Source: Blumeriella jaapii (Eukaryota > Ascomycota > Leotiomycetes > Helotiales > Drepanopezizaceae). Taken from it: DNA of 64,000 nucleotides. The stretch is taken from NCBI GenBank assembly GCA_009599575.1, contig VWND01000001.1, positions 186,001-250,000 of the forward strand, read 5' to 3'. Shown one piece after another: positions 35,002 through 45,160 of the stretch; position 1 is the first letter of the stretch; the number at the start of each line of letters is the position of its first letter. The position numbers and the translations under genes are program-made. The notes beneath the pieces were generated by a model. That model had not been told where the DNA came from, searched no databases, and was given only the letters and a program-made list of their open reading frames with translations.

Positions 35002-35581
35002 GACGGGCTGCGTTGAGCTGGAGCGACGGTGATGTGTCGAGGTGGTGTTGGTGACGGCGCGTGGTTGAGTCTCTAGAATTGAAGCTGGCTTTGGTCGGGA
35101 TAATTTTGCCCAGCAATCCCAACGAGGCTGCATGCGGCTACGACTGACTGGGAACACCAAAGCAAGAGCACCAGATCAAATCATATCATAAAGTCGCAAA
35201 ATACGTTGCACACGTTGCCCGAATGGTCGACCGTCTTCTGGCCATGTCCATAATGTCATTGAATGTGTTCTATTGCATATCTTACACCTCAAATGCCGCA
35301 GAACGATTCAACAAAGACCCTCGCGCCGTGCAGGACAAATCCTGCCGAAACCAAACCTGCGAAGAAGAACAACTAAAAACCCATGATGAAAATATTAAAG
35401 ACTGCTGTCGCAAAGGGCCACCGGTACCGTATCCTTGATGCATGATCACGACCAAGCAATGCGTTCGTGGAGAACGAAGGAAGATAATCCGTATTGCCCA
35501 TTTGACGAAGCCCTTGGACGATAAAAACTCGACCCGTACGCCTGGTCCGTATGCCCGCTCCCGCAACTCTCACTCAACTCA
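35002..35581. other. Promoter region of MIC60 and 3' flank of the Rab5 gene
   Basis: Both neighbouring genes are on the minus strand, so the left half should hold the MIC60 promoter and the right end the Rab5 terminator. No gene is seen. Frames at 35,223-35,438 and 35,282-35,566 have no motifs. Confidence 0.55.
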
Positions 35582-36464
35582 CTAACAGGCACACTGACCT
35601 TGTCCCTGTGTTGATGGGTTCTCTGGTCGCAGCTCCACCCCTCCTCGTCCGGCTGATCTCGGATTCCGCGGTCCAGCTTGGTCTAACGGGAGCTTCTTCG
35701 CGATTGATGTAAAGAGTTCTCGGACATTCTCGGATGTCTTGGCCGACGTCTCGAAGAACAGAAGACCAGCCTCCTTTGCGTAAGCCTCGGCATCGGCTGT
35801 AGCGATGGCACGTTTATCCGGTTGGCTGGTGACCAGATCGAGCTTGTTTCCGGCCAGGGCGATGATGATGTTTTCGTTGGCCTGCCTCTGAAGTTCCTTT
35901 ACCCACTGCTTCGCCTTATCTAGGGAAGACTGCACCTCGACCTGTCAGCATTCATCCACCACATGCGGGCCCTGGGTCTGGCGGCACTAACGGCTTGTGT
36001 AATATCGTAGACCACCACAGCACAGTTCGCGTTTCGGTAGTACATGGGCGCAAGCGACTTGTATCTTTCCTGTCCGGCCGTGTCCCAGATCTCGAACTTG
36101 ACGGTAGTGTTGTCATCGAGCGATATGGTTTGTGTAAGGAAAGCGGCACCGATTGTGGACTCTCTGAAATCATCAAATTGATCCTAGACACTGTTAGAGT
36201 TCATCTGCAGATTTGCGATGATGTTGGTAGCTTGCTCACCTTGACGAAGCGGAGGACTAGGGAACTCTACAAAACATTAGCATGGGAGCGAGGCATCTAT
36301 CTGACAAGACCTCAACGCACCTTTCCGACGGCCGACTCTCCTGAGTATCAGGTTAGCACCAACACGGTCGCCTGCGGGTCGAGGAAACCTACCCAGCAGC
36401 ACCAGCTTGAACTGCGCAAACGGTTGTTCCCACCACGGGCGCCTGTTGGGCCTCGAGCAGCCAT
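35582..36464 (-). CDS. VPS21: Rab5-type small GTPase (Vps21/Ypt5), with a one-base frame break in exon 1
   Basis: Exons: 36464-36393, 36340-36321, 36266-36240, 36183-35992 and 35929-35582. Exons 2 and 3 are only 20 and 27 bases. Introns are 52, 54, 56 and 62 bp. The joined protein of about 219 residues shows GESAVGKS (P-loop), STIGAAF (switch I), WDTAGQE, GNKLD and ETSAK. It ends in Cys-Ala-Cys, a double geranylgeranylation signal. The switch region and [13 protein letters not shown] are Rab5-like. Rab5 proteins control early-endosome fusion and vacuolar sorting. The acceptor of the last intron was set at GGTGCAG to give ITQASS. Oddity: the ATG frame ([15 protein letters not shown]) and the frame entering [10 protein letters not shown] are out of phase by one missing base at about 36,421. 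This could be a sequencing error, a real mutation, or an unrecognised upstream start or exon. Confidence 0.88.
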
Positions 36465-36835
36465 ATTGGAAGACGGGTGAGGCTAGTCGGGACGTTGGAG
36501 GGATGAGCTTCGCTGGTGGATCGTGGAAGTTCTGGAGGTGGAAGGCGAAGGTCAGCCTCGGGATCGAGGTCGTGGTCGAGGTCGAGGTTGTTTGAGGGTG
36601 GAAGGGGTGGAAGAGGTGGTGTTAGTTTGTTGGATGTTGGATCTTGAACTCGAGCTTGCTTTGACCGTGTGACGGGCGGCGGCGTATGGGCAGGACCAGA
36701 TAGGACAGGGCCGAGCAGCCTGGGCGGGCTGTCGTAGTCATCTCACGTGATTCGCCGTGTACTAGTCACATGACCAGATGGGTCATCGCGATAATTAGCG
36801 GCACATGAGGAAGCGTAAAACGCTCTGATACCAGC
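36465..36835. other. Rab5 gene promoter region and edge of the gene island
   Basis: Upstream of the Rab5 start on the minus strand. Polypyrimidine on that strand (ACCTCGACC repeats near 36,565-36,590), with CACGTGA and CACATGACC words at 36,744-36,775 that could be bHLH sites. Composition is normal up to the repeat boundary. No other gene is seen. Confidence 0.5.
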
Positions 36836-37059
36836 TGTCAGAGGGCACCGACTGACCGATGAAGGAGCATGCTAGAAAGTACTAAGGCTAGAAGTAAACA
36901 TCAGCATGCAGCATGCAGCTTTGGCCAGGATCAACCACTGAATCCCGAGGCAGGCCCGACCTGCTAACCCTCGGGATATAATCAGAAGGATCTCTTGTAT
37001 TTTTATAATTCCTTAAAATTCAGTCTTACGAATAAATGCATTTTTGTTCCTTGGTTCTG
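36836..37059. repeat. Probable LTR at the edge of the repeat block
   Basis: The segment begins TGTCAG and ends near CTGAC at 37,054-37,058, which are inverted ends. It contains ATATAA, AATAAA (37,032-37,037) and T-rich ends, as in an LTR read on the plus strand, where it could be the 5' LTR of Gypsy-C. Against this, the bases just to its left (GCTCTGATACCAGC, 36,822-36,835) are, on the minus strand, TGGTATCAGAGC directly after the LTR end. That is a sequence often used as a tRNA-Met primer site. Orientation is therefore unsettled. No second copy is in the window to fix the ends. Confidence 0.5.
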
Positions 37060-37800
37060 ACTTTTAATTATAATAATCTGAATTTTTAAAAAAACGAACC
37101 GGCCGACAAATATTCAATTCTACGTTTCAAATCAGACCCCGTATATCTCAGGCCTTAAATTTCGGTAAAAAATCAGGCCTAATCATCGACCGCGAAAAAA
37201 AAAAAGAATTTAACAGATTCTAAAAAAAAAAAAATAAGCAGAAACCCAAACCCAAAATACTAATAACGCCGCATTACGAAAAAACCGAAAATACAAATAA
37301 TATAACAAAACAAGCGGAAAACGATCGCGAAAATTAAACCGACGAAAGTTTTTTATTTTCCGATTCTTTTTTATTTCCGCAATCATTTTTACTTTTATTA
37401 TTCTCCGCTACGAATAAGCCTACAAAAACTTCTCGCAAGCTTTTACGCCATTTTTTTTTTTATTCCATTATATTCTTCCGCGTAAAATTCTAATTAAAAG
37501 CCGAACGCGAAAAAAATAAAATTATAAAAGCTAGGCTTGCCGTTATAAAAACTTAGCAAATAAAATTCCAACGCTTTTTAATTAAAGCTTTAGCATTTTC
37601 CGAAACAAATTTCGAAATTCTTAACGCCAACCTTTCAGCTTTTAATTTAATATCAATAGCATTACCAATGCTGCCTTTTCGCCCCGAATTTTTACAAAAT
37701 CTAAAAAGCGAATTATTTATTCTAAAAATAAAACCCGCGATCTTTTCCTTCGTAAATTACAACTTTTAGCGATTTAAAAACTTTCCGAAATCCAAAGCAT

Positions 37801-38213
37801 TGTAAGGATTAAAAGGCAGGGAAATACTAGTTCAGACAATAAAACTCAGATAAAATTGGGTTGATAGTCAGACTGATTTCTACCTTCTACATCTCTAATA
37901 AAAGGCGTGTATAAGTACAAAAGGAGGAATAAAGCTTTCGAAAAAAGTATTTCCTAGAAAACCAGGCGAATTTTATTTAATATGCTTTTTCAGCCTTTAT
38001 CCCGATCTTTTCTTATTTTTTTTAATATAATCTTAATAATTGGTTTTTTAGCAATTATTTTTATAAAATGTTTTATTTAAATATTATTTTTAGCTTTTAT
38101 AATACTATCCGGCCTTTACGGCTTATTCGCAAAAAGTATTATTCGAAAATTAATAAAAAGCAAAAGGTTTTGGCGGATTATCTGATTTATATACGTGATA
38201 TTAATTTCTGATA
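37801..38213 (-). repeat. Gypsy-B 3' LTR (left)
   Basis: 413 bp, TGTAAGGATT...CTGATA, aligned base for base in length with 44,743-45,155. The target duplication AGCAT precedes it. Confidence 0.93.
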
Positions 38214-38579
38214 TTACTTTTTTTTTAAGCCTTTGATTTTTAAAAACAATTGATTTTTTTGTACGTATGCTTTCGTATATAACATGCGTTACGCCTTCGA
38301 AATAACGTGCGGTTTTTTCCGCTTTCGGTCGTAAATTATAGCTGTTTTTTTCGCTTTTAATCGTAAATTATAATTGTTTTGTTATTTTGGTTTTTTTATT
38401 TTCGGTAATATTCGTATTTTCGTTTAAAAAGATCTTTTTTTTTAAAATGGCCGCTATTTTCCTATTTAACTTTTTTTTTTTCTTTTTCATTTTCATTTTT
38501 TCGTTAGCTTTTTTTTATTTTAATTAATTATTTTTCGCCGCGTTCGCCGCGAATTTTTAAAATGCTTTTGACTTTTATC

Positions 38580-39146
38580 TGCTTTCGATATGCCCGTTTG
38601 ATTTTACGCGAAAGCATCACAGCGGCCTTTTTGCTTTTTTGCGTTTTCGAGCTTTTTAGCGTGAAATGCAACCGCTGCAAAGCTTCGTATATTTAATACT
38701 TTTTTATAAATCTTTTAAATTTTTACTCGAATTCGCTTTTAATTAGCTACAGGTTTCTGTCGTACGCGCTATCGAAACGCAAATACTTTTCGCGAGTCTT
38801 AACGATTTTATAAATCGTTTCGATGCTGCCACCGCCGCTACCGCTTTTTTTTTTTTTTGCTGCTAAAACTAAAGCTTTTGCTAAAATTTTTATCGATTTT
38901 ATTATTTACGACGCTTATATAAATCGTTTAAAAAAAAATAACGCTTCGGCTTTTATAATAATCGAAAATCGTGCGAATCGCGCCGCGGCTCGAGCTGCCG
39001 CCGCTATTGCTGCGTCCGTTTTTGCCGGTTTAACGGCTGCTATTGTTTTAAAAGCTTTGGCTGCGCCGGCCCTTTTTTTTAACGACGCTAATATAAAACG
39101 TATTTTCCGACGTTTCGAAAACGTCGCTCGGATCCATTTTAATTAA
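38580..39146 (+). pseudogene. Antisense frame in Gypsy-B, between the pol end and the 3' LTR
   Basis: Plus-strand sequence shows a Cys motif VKCNRCKASYI in one frame (about 38,660-38,695). In a second frame a long open stretch (38,823-39,146) has TKAFAKIFIDFIIYDAY, an Ala-rich helix (RANRAAARAAAAIAAS) and a basic end (IKRIFRRFENVARIHFN). Stops and a phase change separate the two parts. It occupies the same relative place and orientation as the antisense frame of the copia element, with a comparable C-x-R-C motif followed by Ser-Tyr-Ile. I do not recognise the protein. In such AT-rich, biased sequence an open antisense frame could arise by chance, so this is uncertain. Confidence 0.4.
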
Positions 39147-39399
39147 TTAAATTAAATTCTGAATTTTTACGAAAATATCGTAATTGCAATTTAAAATTCG
39201 ATTACGGCTATTGTAAAAACCTTAATTGAAATAAATCGAATACTTTACGAATTCGTTTAATATTAATTTTTTTTAGTTTACCGCTGCTTTTGAATTTAAA
39301 AAAAATAGCGATAATAATAAAAAGAAAAATAACGATAATAAAAATAAATTAGCTTAGCGGCGGTTTTAAAATTTTCTAAATATTTTTTTTTTTTTTTTT

Positions 39400-42300
39400 T
39401 TGCTTTTACGGCGCGTATTCGTTATTATTCCGTTGTTATTATTTATCGTATTTTTTAAGTATTTTTTTATAATTTTTTTTGCGTTTATAAAATGGTTTTT
39501 TGGTTTTCAGAAATTTTCGCTTAATAAATAGCTTTTTTATCGTATTAAATAATATCGGCCCTTTTTTGTATTTTTATAAATTTGTATTAATTTGACTTCG
39601 TATTCGTCGGGTTTTTAAAATTTTATTATATTATTTTTCGGCTCGATATTGTTCCGATTTTATTAAAATTCTAATAAAAAAACGTAGAAAATATCGTAAA
39701 TACGATATTAAAAAAAAAGCTCGAATTAATAAGCTTGGCCGTATTCGTATATAATTCGCTTAATTTTAAAAAGCTTTAAATATTTATTTGAAAGCTTTCG
39801 AAAAGATCGCAGCTATCGAAAGTTTTTAATCGATAATAATATTTTATCGCTTATTTGAAATTTAATTTTTTTGTATTTAGCGTCGTAAAATCTTTTATAA
39901 TTCGCGTTGGTTTTTTTTAGCTTTTTATTAAATACTTCTTTTTTTTTTTGCAATATTTTAATTCGTTTTTCCGCTGACGGTACTTTTTTTTTTACGACGT
40001 CGCTTTCGACGTTGCTGCTAAATTTTAAATAAAAGCCGTATAATATGCGAAAAAAAATAAAACTCGTAAAAGCGTATATCGAATTATTATACGTAAACTC
40101 GGCTAAAGCAAGCTTCGTAGCTTAATCGTTTTGTCGATAATCGCAATACGTGCGAAAATAAAATTTTAAAATTTAATTTTAACGTTTCGTTTAGCTATCG
40201 GTTTAAAAATAAAAAGCGGTGCTTAATCGACGTCGTATTTATAAATAAAATATTATTAAAAATCAGAATTTATTAATAAAAACTGATTTTTTATTTGTAA
40301 TAATTTTTTTAAAACAGCTAAAATTTTTGTAAACGTGTTATATAAATATTTCAGCCAAATTTAAAGCTGAAATCGTTTTTTGTATCGGTATATATTTCGA
40401 CAGCTTCGTATATCGGTTTATTATAACGAATATCGAATCGTAAATACAATTTCGTTTTTTATTAAAAAATAAATTCGTAATAAAATTTATGATTTTTTTT
40501 TTTAAAATTTCGTAGAAATCGAAAAAAAAGCTAATTCGCTATAGGGTCGATGTTTTCTAAACTTGCTTTTTTAGCATTTTTTATACGTATTAACGTAACG
40601 CTTTACGTCGCTTTGTAAACCAGGCCAAAAATACTTTTTTTCGACCAGTTTTAACGTTCGCCGAAAGCTTTAATAGCCGGCGGTCGGATCGTCGTAATTA
40701 ATTTTTAATATTTCGTTTTTAATAACGCTTTTATTCGGAATATACGTACGTTTTTTATAATATAATAATTTATTTTAGTTTATACGCTAATATTTTTCGG
40801 ATCCGGCTCGATTGCTTTGCGAAGCCGATTCGTACGTTTTTTATAATATAAAAAAATCAAATTTTTGCAATTTAAAAATAATTTTATAAATCGATTTTGC
40901 TAGCTCGTTATTAGCCGTTTCGGATTATAATAATACAACGGCTACGCTTCGTAGTATATATTATTTGCAACTAGTAATATTAGCAAAAAATAATCCGGCG
41001 AAAAAGCTTTTTATTTAATTTTTTTCCGTTTGCTTTTTATTTTTTGATTTCGTTAATAAAAGCTCCGAATACTTATCGGCGCAAAATAATTTATATTCCG
41101 ATTTTAAACGTGTTTTTATTACGAAAAACATTTTAAAATTTTTTAAATAAATTAATTTTAGTTTACGATGCAGCGTAAACAGCTGTTCGTTATTTTTTTT
41201 TAAATTTTTTTTTAAATTTGGCCGGCGAAAAAAACCATCCGCCGGATTAAAAACTTTTGTTTTATATTCGATTACAAAATCGTATTCAGCTAGCTCGTCG
41301 GCCTATTTCGCTTAGCGTTCGTTTAAACGTTTTTTCGTAAAAAAATATTTTAAATTATAATAATTTATACGTATAATAATAACGTCGAAAGCGTTACGTA
41401 AATATTAGCTTTATTGTTTAAAAGCGTAAATTATAGCTATTAATTTAGCGTCGTAAACCTCGTATTTTTGTTTTATAAAAAAAAGCTTTTTCGAATAATA
41501 TACGATAAAATGCCAACGTGCTTTCGCATTTTTCCCGAATAATTAAAATAATATTCCGCTTATAGCGAATTTCGAAGCGTTTGTTTCGATTTGGATTTTC
41601 AATCGAAAATCGAAATAGCGTAAAATCGGTATTCGGCAAAATTTTTCTTTTAAAAATAAAAAAGCGACCTTCGCTTCGAATAAAAAACGAAAAAGGTCCG
41701 ATATTTTTTCTCGTTGTATTTTTTTTAGAAAATTTATAATAAATCGGCAAAGCTTAGCGTAGCTTTTAATAAAACGTTTATAAAAATTGGTAAAATTTAA
41801 AAACATTTGAATATTTCGCTACGTAATAAAAAAAAGCTATTTCCGAATATTATTTATTTTTTTTGGGTCCATTTTAATTCTTATAAAAATAACGACGAAG
41901 CCTAGAAATTCAATCGTATTCGTATCGAAAGCATATTTTTTTAAATTTTCGTAAAGTTTATTAATACGAAGTTTTTCGAAAACTTTTTTTACCGCGTTTG
42001 TATAATCGTCGGAATTTTCGAAAAATATTAAAATATCGTCGAGATAAATTATATACGTAACATTTATTAAACCGATTAAAACTTAATTAATATACGCTTA
42101 AAAAGTTATTAATACGTTCGAAAAGCCGAAAAGTAATACGCAATATTCGAAATATTCGTAACAAATGCGAAACGCAGTTTTTTTTTTATTTTTTTTTTTA
42201 TTCGAAAGCGATGGTACGTTTAAATAAAATCTAGCTTAGTAAATATTTTAGCTTTTTTTAAACGATTCAAAGTTTCGCTTATAAAAAGTAAAAAAATTCG

Positions 42301-43300
42301 ATTTTTAATCGTAATTGCGTTCAAACTTTTATAATCGACGTATAATCGTAAACTTCCGTTTTTTTTCGATATAAATATTACCGGTGCGCCGGCAGAATTA
42401 ATAAACTTTTTTATTCAGCCTTTTTTTAAGCTCGAATCGAAATATTCGCGTAATTCGGTAAATTCAGATTCCGATAAAAAATAAATTAGTTTTTAAAAAA
42501 AATCCTTTTTTTTCGCGAAATTTATTCGATGTTTTATAAAATAATAAAAAGCTAGGATAACCGCGGCGGTATCGTCGAACACGTCGGCGTAATCGTCGTA
42601 TTTGAAAAATAATTAATATTGTTTTTTAATAGTTTTTTTTAAAACGATACAAAACGCTTGTTTTTTTTTGAATTTCTTTTTGAAACGTTTAATTATAACG
42701 AAATTAAATTATAAGCGTTCGATTAAATATCGCCACGATTTAGCTCGAAAGCTTATAACGGGATCGATATTTCGCAATCAAAAAAATTCTAAAATAAATA
42801 AAACTTTTAAAATATTTATATCGCAAGCTACGAAATCGCTTTGTATTTTTTTAATTGTTTTATAATTATCGATAGCGCGAATAAATTGCGTATGCGTGCC
42901 GTAAATAATTACTTTTTTTCTTTTAATCGTAAATAAATTAATACGTTTTTAAATTGGTTTTTATTTATATTTAATTAATAACTTTTGGATTACGCAGTTT
43001 TTCTTCGCGCCGCAATCGATAAAAGCTCGTTTCGTACGAATTTCGTTTTTGGCTTTTTTAATTTCGACTGAAATTATTATTTTTTGCTTTTTTTTTTCGT
43101 TCGATTTTATTAGCAGCGACGAAATTAAAATCGAGGGAAAGTTTTTTCCGAATTTTTAAATTTATTAGCTTCGGAGCAATTTGAGGCTATATATTTTTTT
43201 TTATTGCATTTATAATATTCGATTTTTAAACAATTGATTATACGATGTTTTTTTTTTAACAGCGATTATATTTCGAAAAATAAAAAAAGTCGTTAAAAAT
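39400..43300 (-). pseudogene. Gypsy-B pol
   Basis: Minus-strand motifs in order: protease AFIDCGA near 43,010-43,040 with the active-site Asp intact; degraded FGFSNVLITF (from PFGLxNAPATF); YIIYLDDILIFFENSDDY, with YLDD intact at 42,035-42,046; FLGFVV; then FTNFYKRFIKSYAKLCR and IQIETNASKFAISGILF at 41,543-41,806 (connection and RNase H). The integrase segment DSIFVIINRYTKLSKYI is near 40,400. Boundaries are approximate. The intact YLDD and DCGA are notable because most other motifs in this copy are mutated. Confidence 0.8.
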
Positions 43301-44742
43301 TTTAAAATTCCAAAGGATTTTATTAAAATTATCGTTTTTTTGCTTTTGTTTTTTTTTATAACGTATTTTCGAATCGAAAACGGTATATATTTATTTTAGC
43401 TTTTAAGCTTTAATCGTAAGTATAAATTTTTTTTTTTTTTTTTTTTTTTTTGCGTTCGTTTTGTCGTTTATTATTTTTCGTTTCGTCGTTGATAATTTTA
43501 TTAGCATTTTCGATACGACGAACGATTAATATTAATTTTTCGTACGAGCTTATAGCTGTAATATTATTTCGTTTAATAATTTTTTTTCGAAAAATAAATC
43601 GGAGTTTTGCGAAAAGCATTTTTTTTTTAATCGCATCGTTTATTATTTGCAACTGCTATTCGAAATTATTTAAATAAGCAACGAAATCGTTAATTGATTT
43701 ATGCTTTTTTTATTTCGCTTTATCGTATAAATTCGAAGCCGCGATTTTTCGATTTTTCGCATTTATTAAAAAGTTTAATATCCATCTTTTGAAATCGTTT
43801 TATATAGTTCGAATATTTGTAAAACGTCGTTCGTATCCGATTTATTTTTTTTTTATTTTATCGTCGAAAGCTAAAACACAAGCGTTAATTTTCTTTTAAT
43901 TAATACAAAATATTACTTTTTTATTTTAGCGGAAACTTCGCTTTGCACGTCGAATAAAAAATTAAGCTTTTTTAGTATTTTTCTTTCGATATATTAAAAA
44001 TTTCTTATTTTTAATACTTTTCGGCTCGAATTCGCTGTATTTTTTACAAAAGATATAATATGCTTAAAAAAAATGCTAAATCGTTTTTAATAAATATTAT
44101 TATCGTAATATTTCGAAAATATTTTATAATAATCGCCGGCTTAGATTATTTTCTGTTTTTTTTCAATTGGAACGGTATTAAAAAGTATAAAAACCTTTTT
44201 TTCGATATTTTCGAAAGCGTTAAGTTTTTATTAAAATTATTTAACCTTTTTTCGGAATTCGTTTCGGCGTTTTTTGATTTTTTCGAATTTTTTAATTGTT
44301 TCGTAGATTTTTTTTTTAGTTTTTTTCTGCTTTATTTTAGCTCGTATCTTTTTTACTTTTTTACGTTTATCGTTTTTTTTTTATTCGGCGCGGATTCGTT
44401 TATTAGCCAAATAAATTAAAATTTCGGTGGAAAGTCTTTTCGAATCGCTTTAAGCGTGGCCTTTTTTAGTAATTTTTTTGATAAAAAAAGTTGAAAAATC
44501 GTCGCGCTTTAATAATAAAATATTTTCGATTTTTAATAAGACTGGTAACGTTAAAAGAAACGATAATACGAAATTTTTTTAAGCAGCCGAAAATACTAAA
44601 TCTTTTTAAATAATTGAAAATGCCTGTTCGCTGCGAATGCGAAAAGCTATAATATCGATAATAACGATGTAAATATAATAATATAATAAAAAATTGTTTT
44701 AATAATATCGAACTGCCGTTTCGATAAGTAAAAAAATCAGAA
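43100..44742 (-). pseudogene. Gypsy-B gag region
   Basis: Minus-strand frames are Lys/Asn/Ser-rich (RIP pushes codons toward Lys, Asn and Ile), with a degraded Cys motif near 43,200-43,260. Short frames at 43,410-43,652 (minus) and the antisense frames 43,450-43,677 and 44,060-44,419 (plus, Phe-rich) are by-products of this composition. Identification rests on position between the 5' LTR and protease. Confidence 0.5.
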
Positions 44743-45155
44743 TATAAAAATTAAAAAGCAGAAAAACATTAATTTAAATAATAAAACTTAAATAAAATTA
44801 AATTAATAATCAGACTGATTTTTACTTTTTATATTTCTAATAGAAAACGTGTATAAATACAAAAGAAAAAGTGGAGCTTTCGAAAAAAGTATTTCTCAGA
44901 AAACCAAGCGAATTTTATTTAATATGCTTTTCCAGCTTTTATCCCGACCTTTTCTTATTCTTTTTAATATAACTTTAATAACTGGTTCTTTAGCAATTAT
45001 TTCTATAAAATGTTTTATTTAAATGTTATTTCCAGCCTTTATAATACTATCCGGCCCCTACGGCCTATCCGCAAAAAATGCTATTCGAAGATTGGTAAAA
45101 GGCAGAGGGTTTTGGCGGATCACCTGACTTATACACGTAATATTGGTTCCTGACA
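44743..45155 (-). repeat. Gypsy-B 5' LTR (right)
   Basis: 413 bp, TATAAAAATT...CTGACA, followed by AGCAT. It differs from the left LTR by many C/T and G/A changes in both directions, so each LTR was mutated separately after insertion. Confidence 0.93.
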
Positions 45156-45160
45156 AGCAT

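Larger units (their letters stand above)
37801..45155 (-). mobile_element. Gypsy-B: complete Ty3/gypsy retrotransposon, RIP-degraded
   Basis: 7,355 bp with two 413 bp LTRs and a perfect 5 bp duplication AGCAT. Orientation is minus: gag near 43,100-44,700, protease (IDCGA) near 43,010, reverse transcriptase near 41,900-42,600, RNase H near 41,450-41,800 and integrase near 40,100-41,000. The A-rich tract beside the left LTR on the minus strand is its polypurine tract. Composition is extremely AT-rich and the frames are full of stops. Between the end of pol and the 3' LTR lies about 1 kb with a frame on the opposite strand (38,580-39,146). Confidence 0.93.

Noticed and set aside
44060..44419. 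119-residue Phe-rich plus-strand frame in Gypsy-B
   Set aside because: It is antisense to gag in very AT-rich DNA. Phe/Leu/Ile bias is what RIPped sequence gives on the complement.
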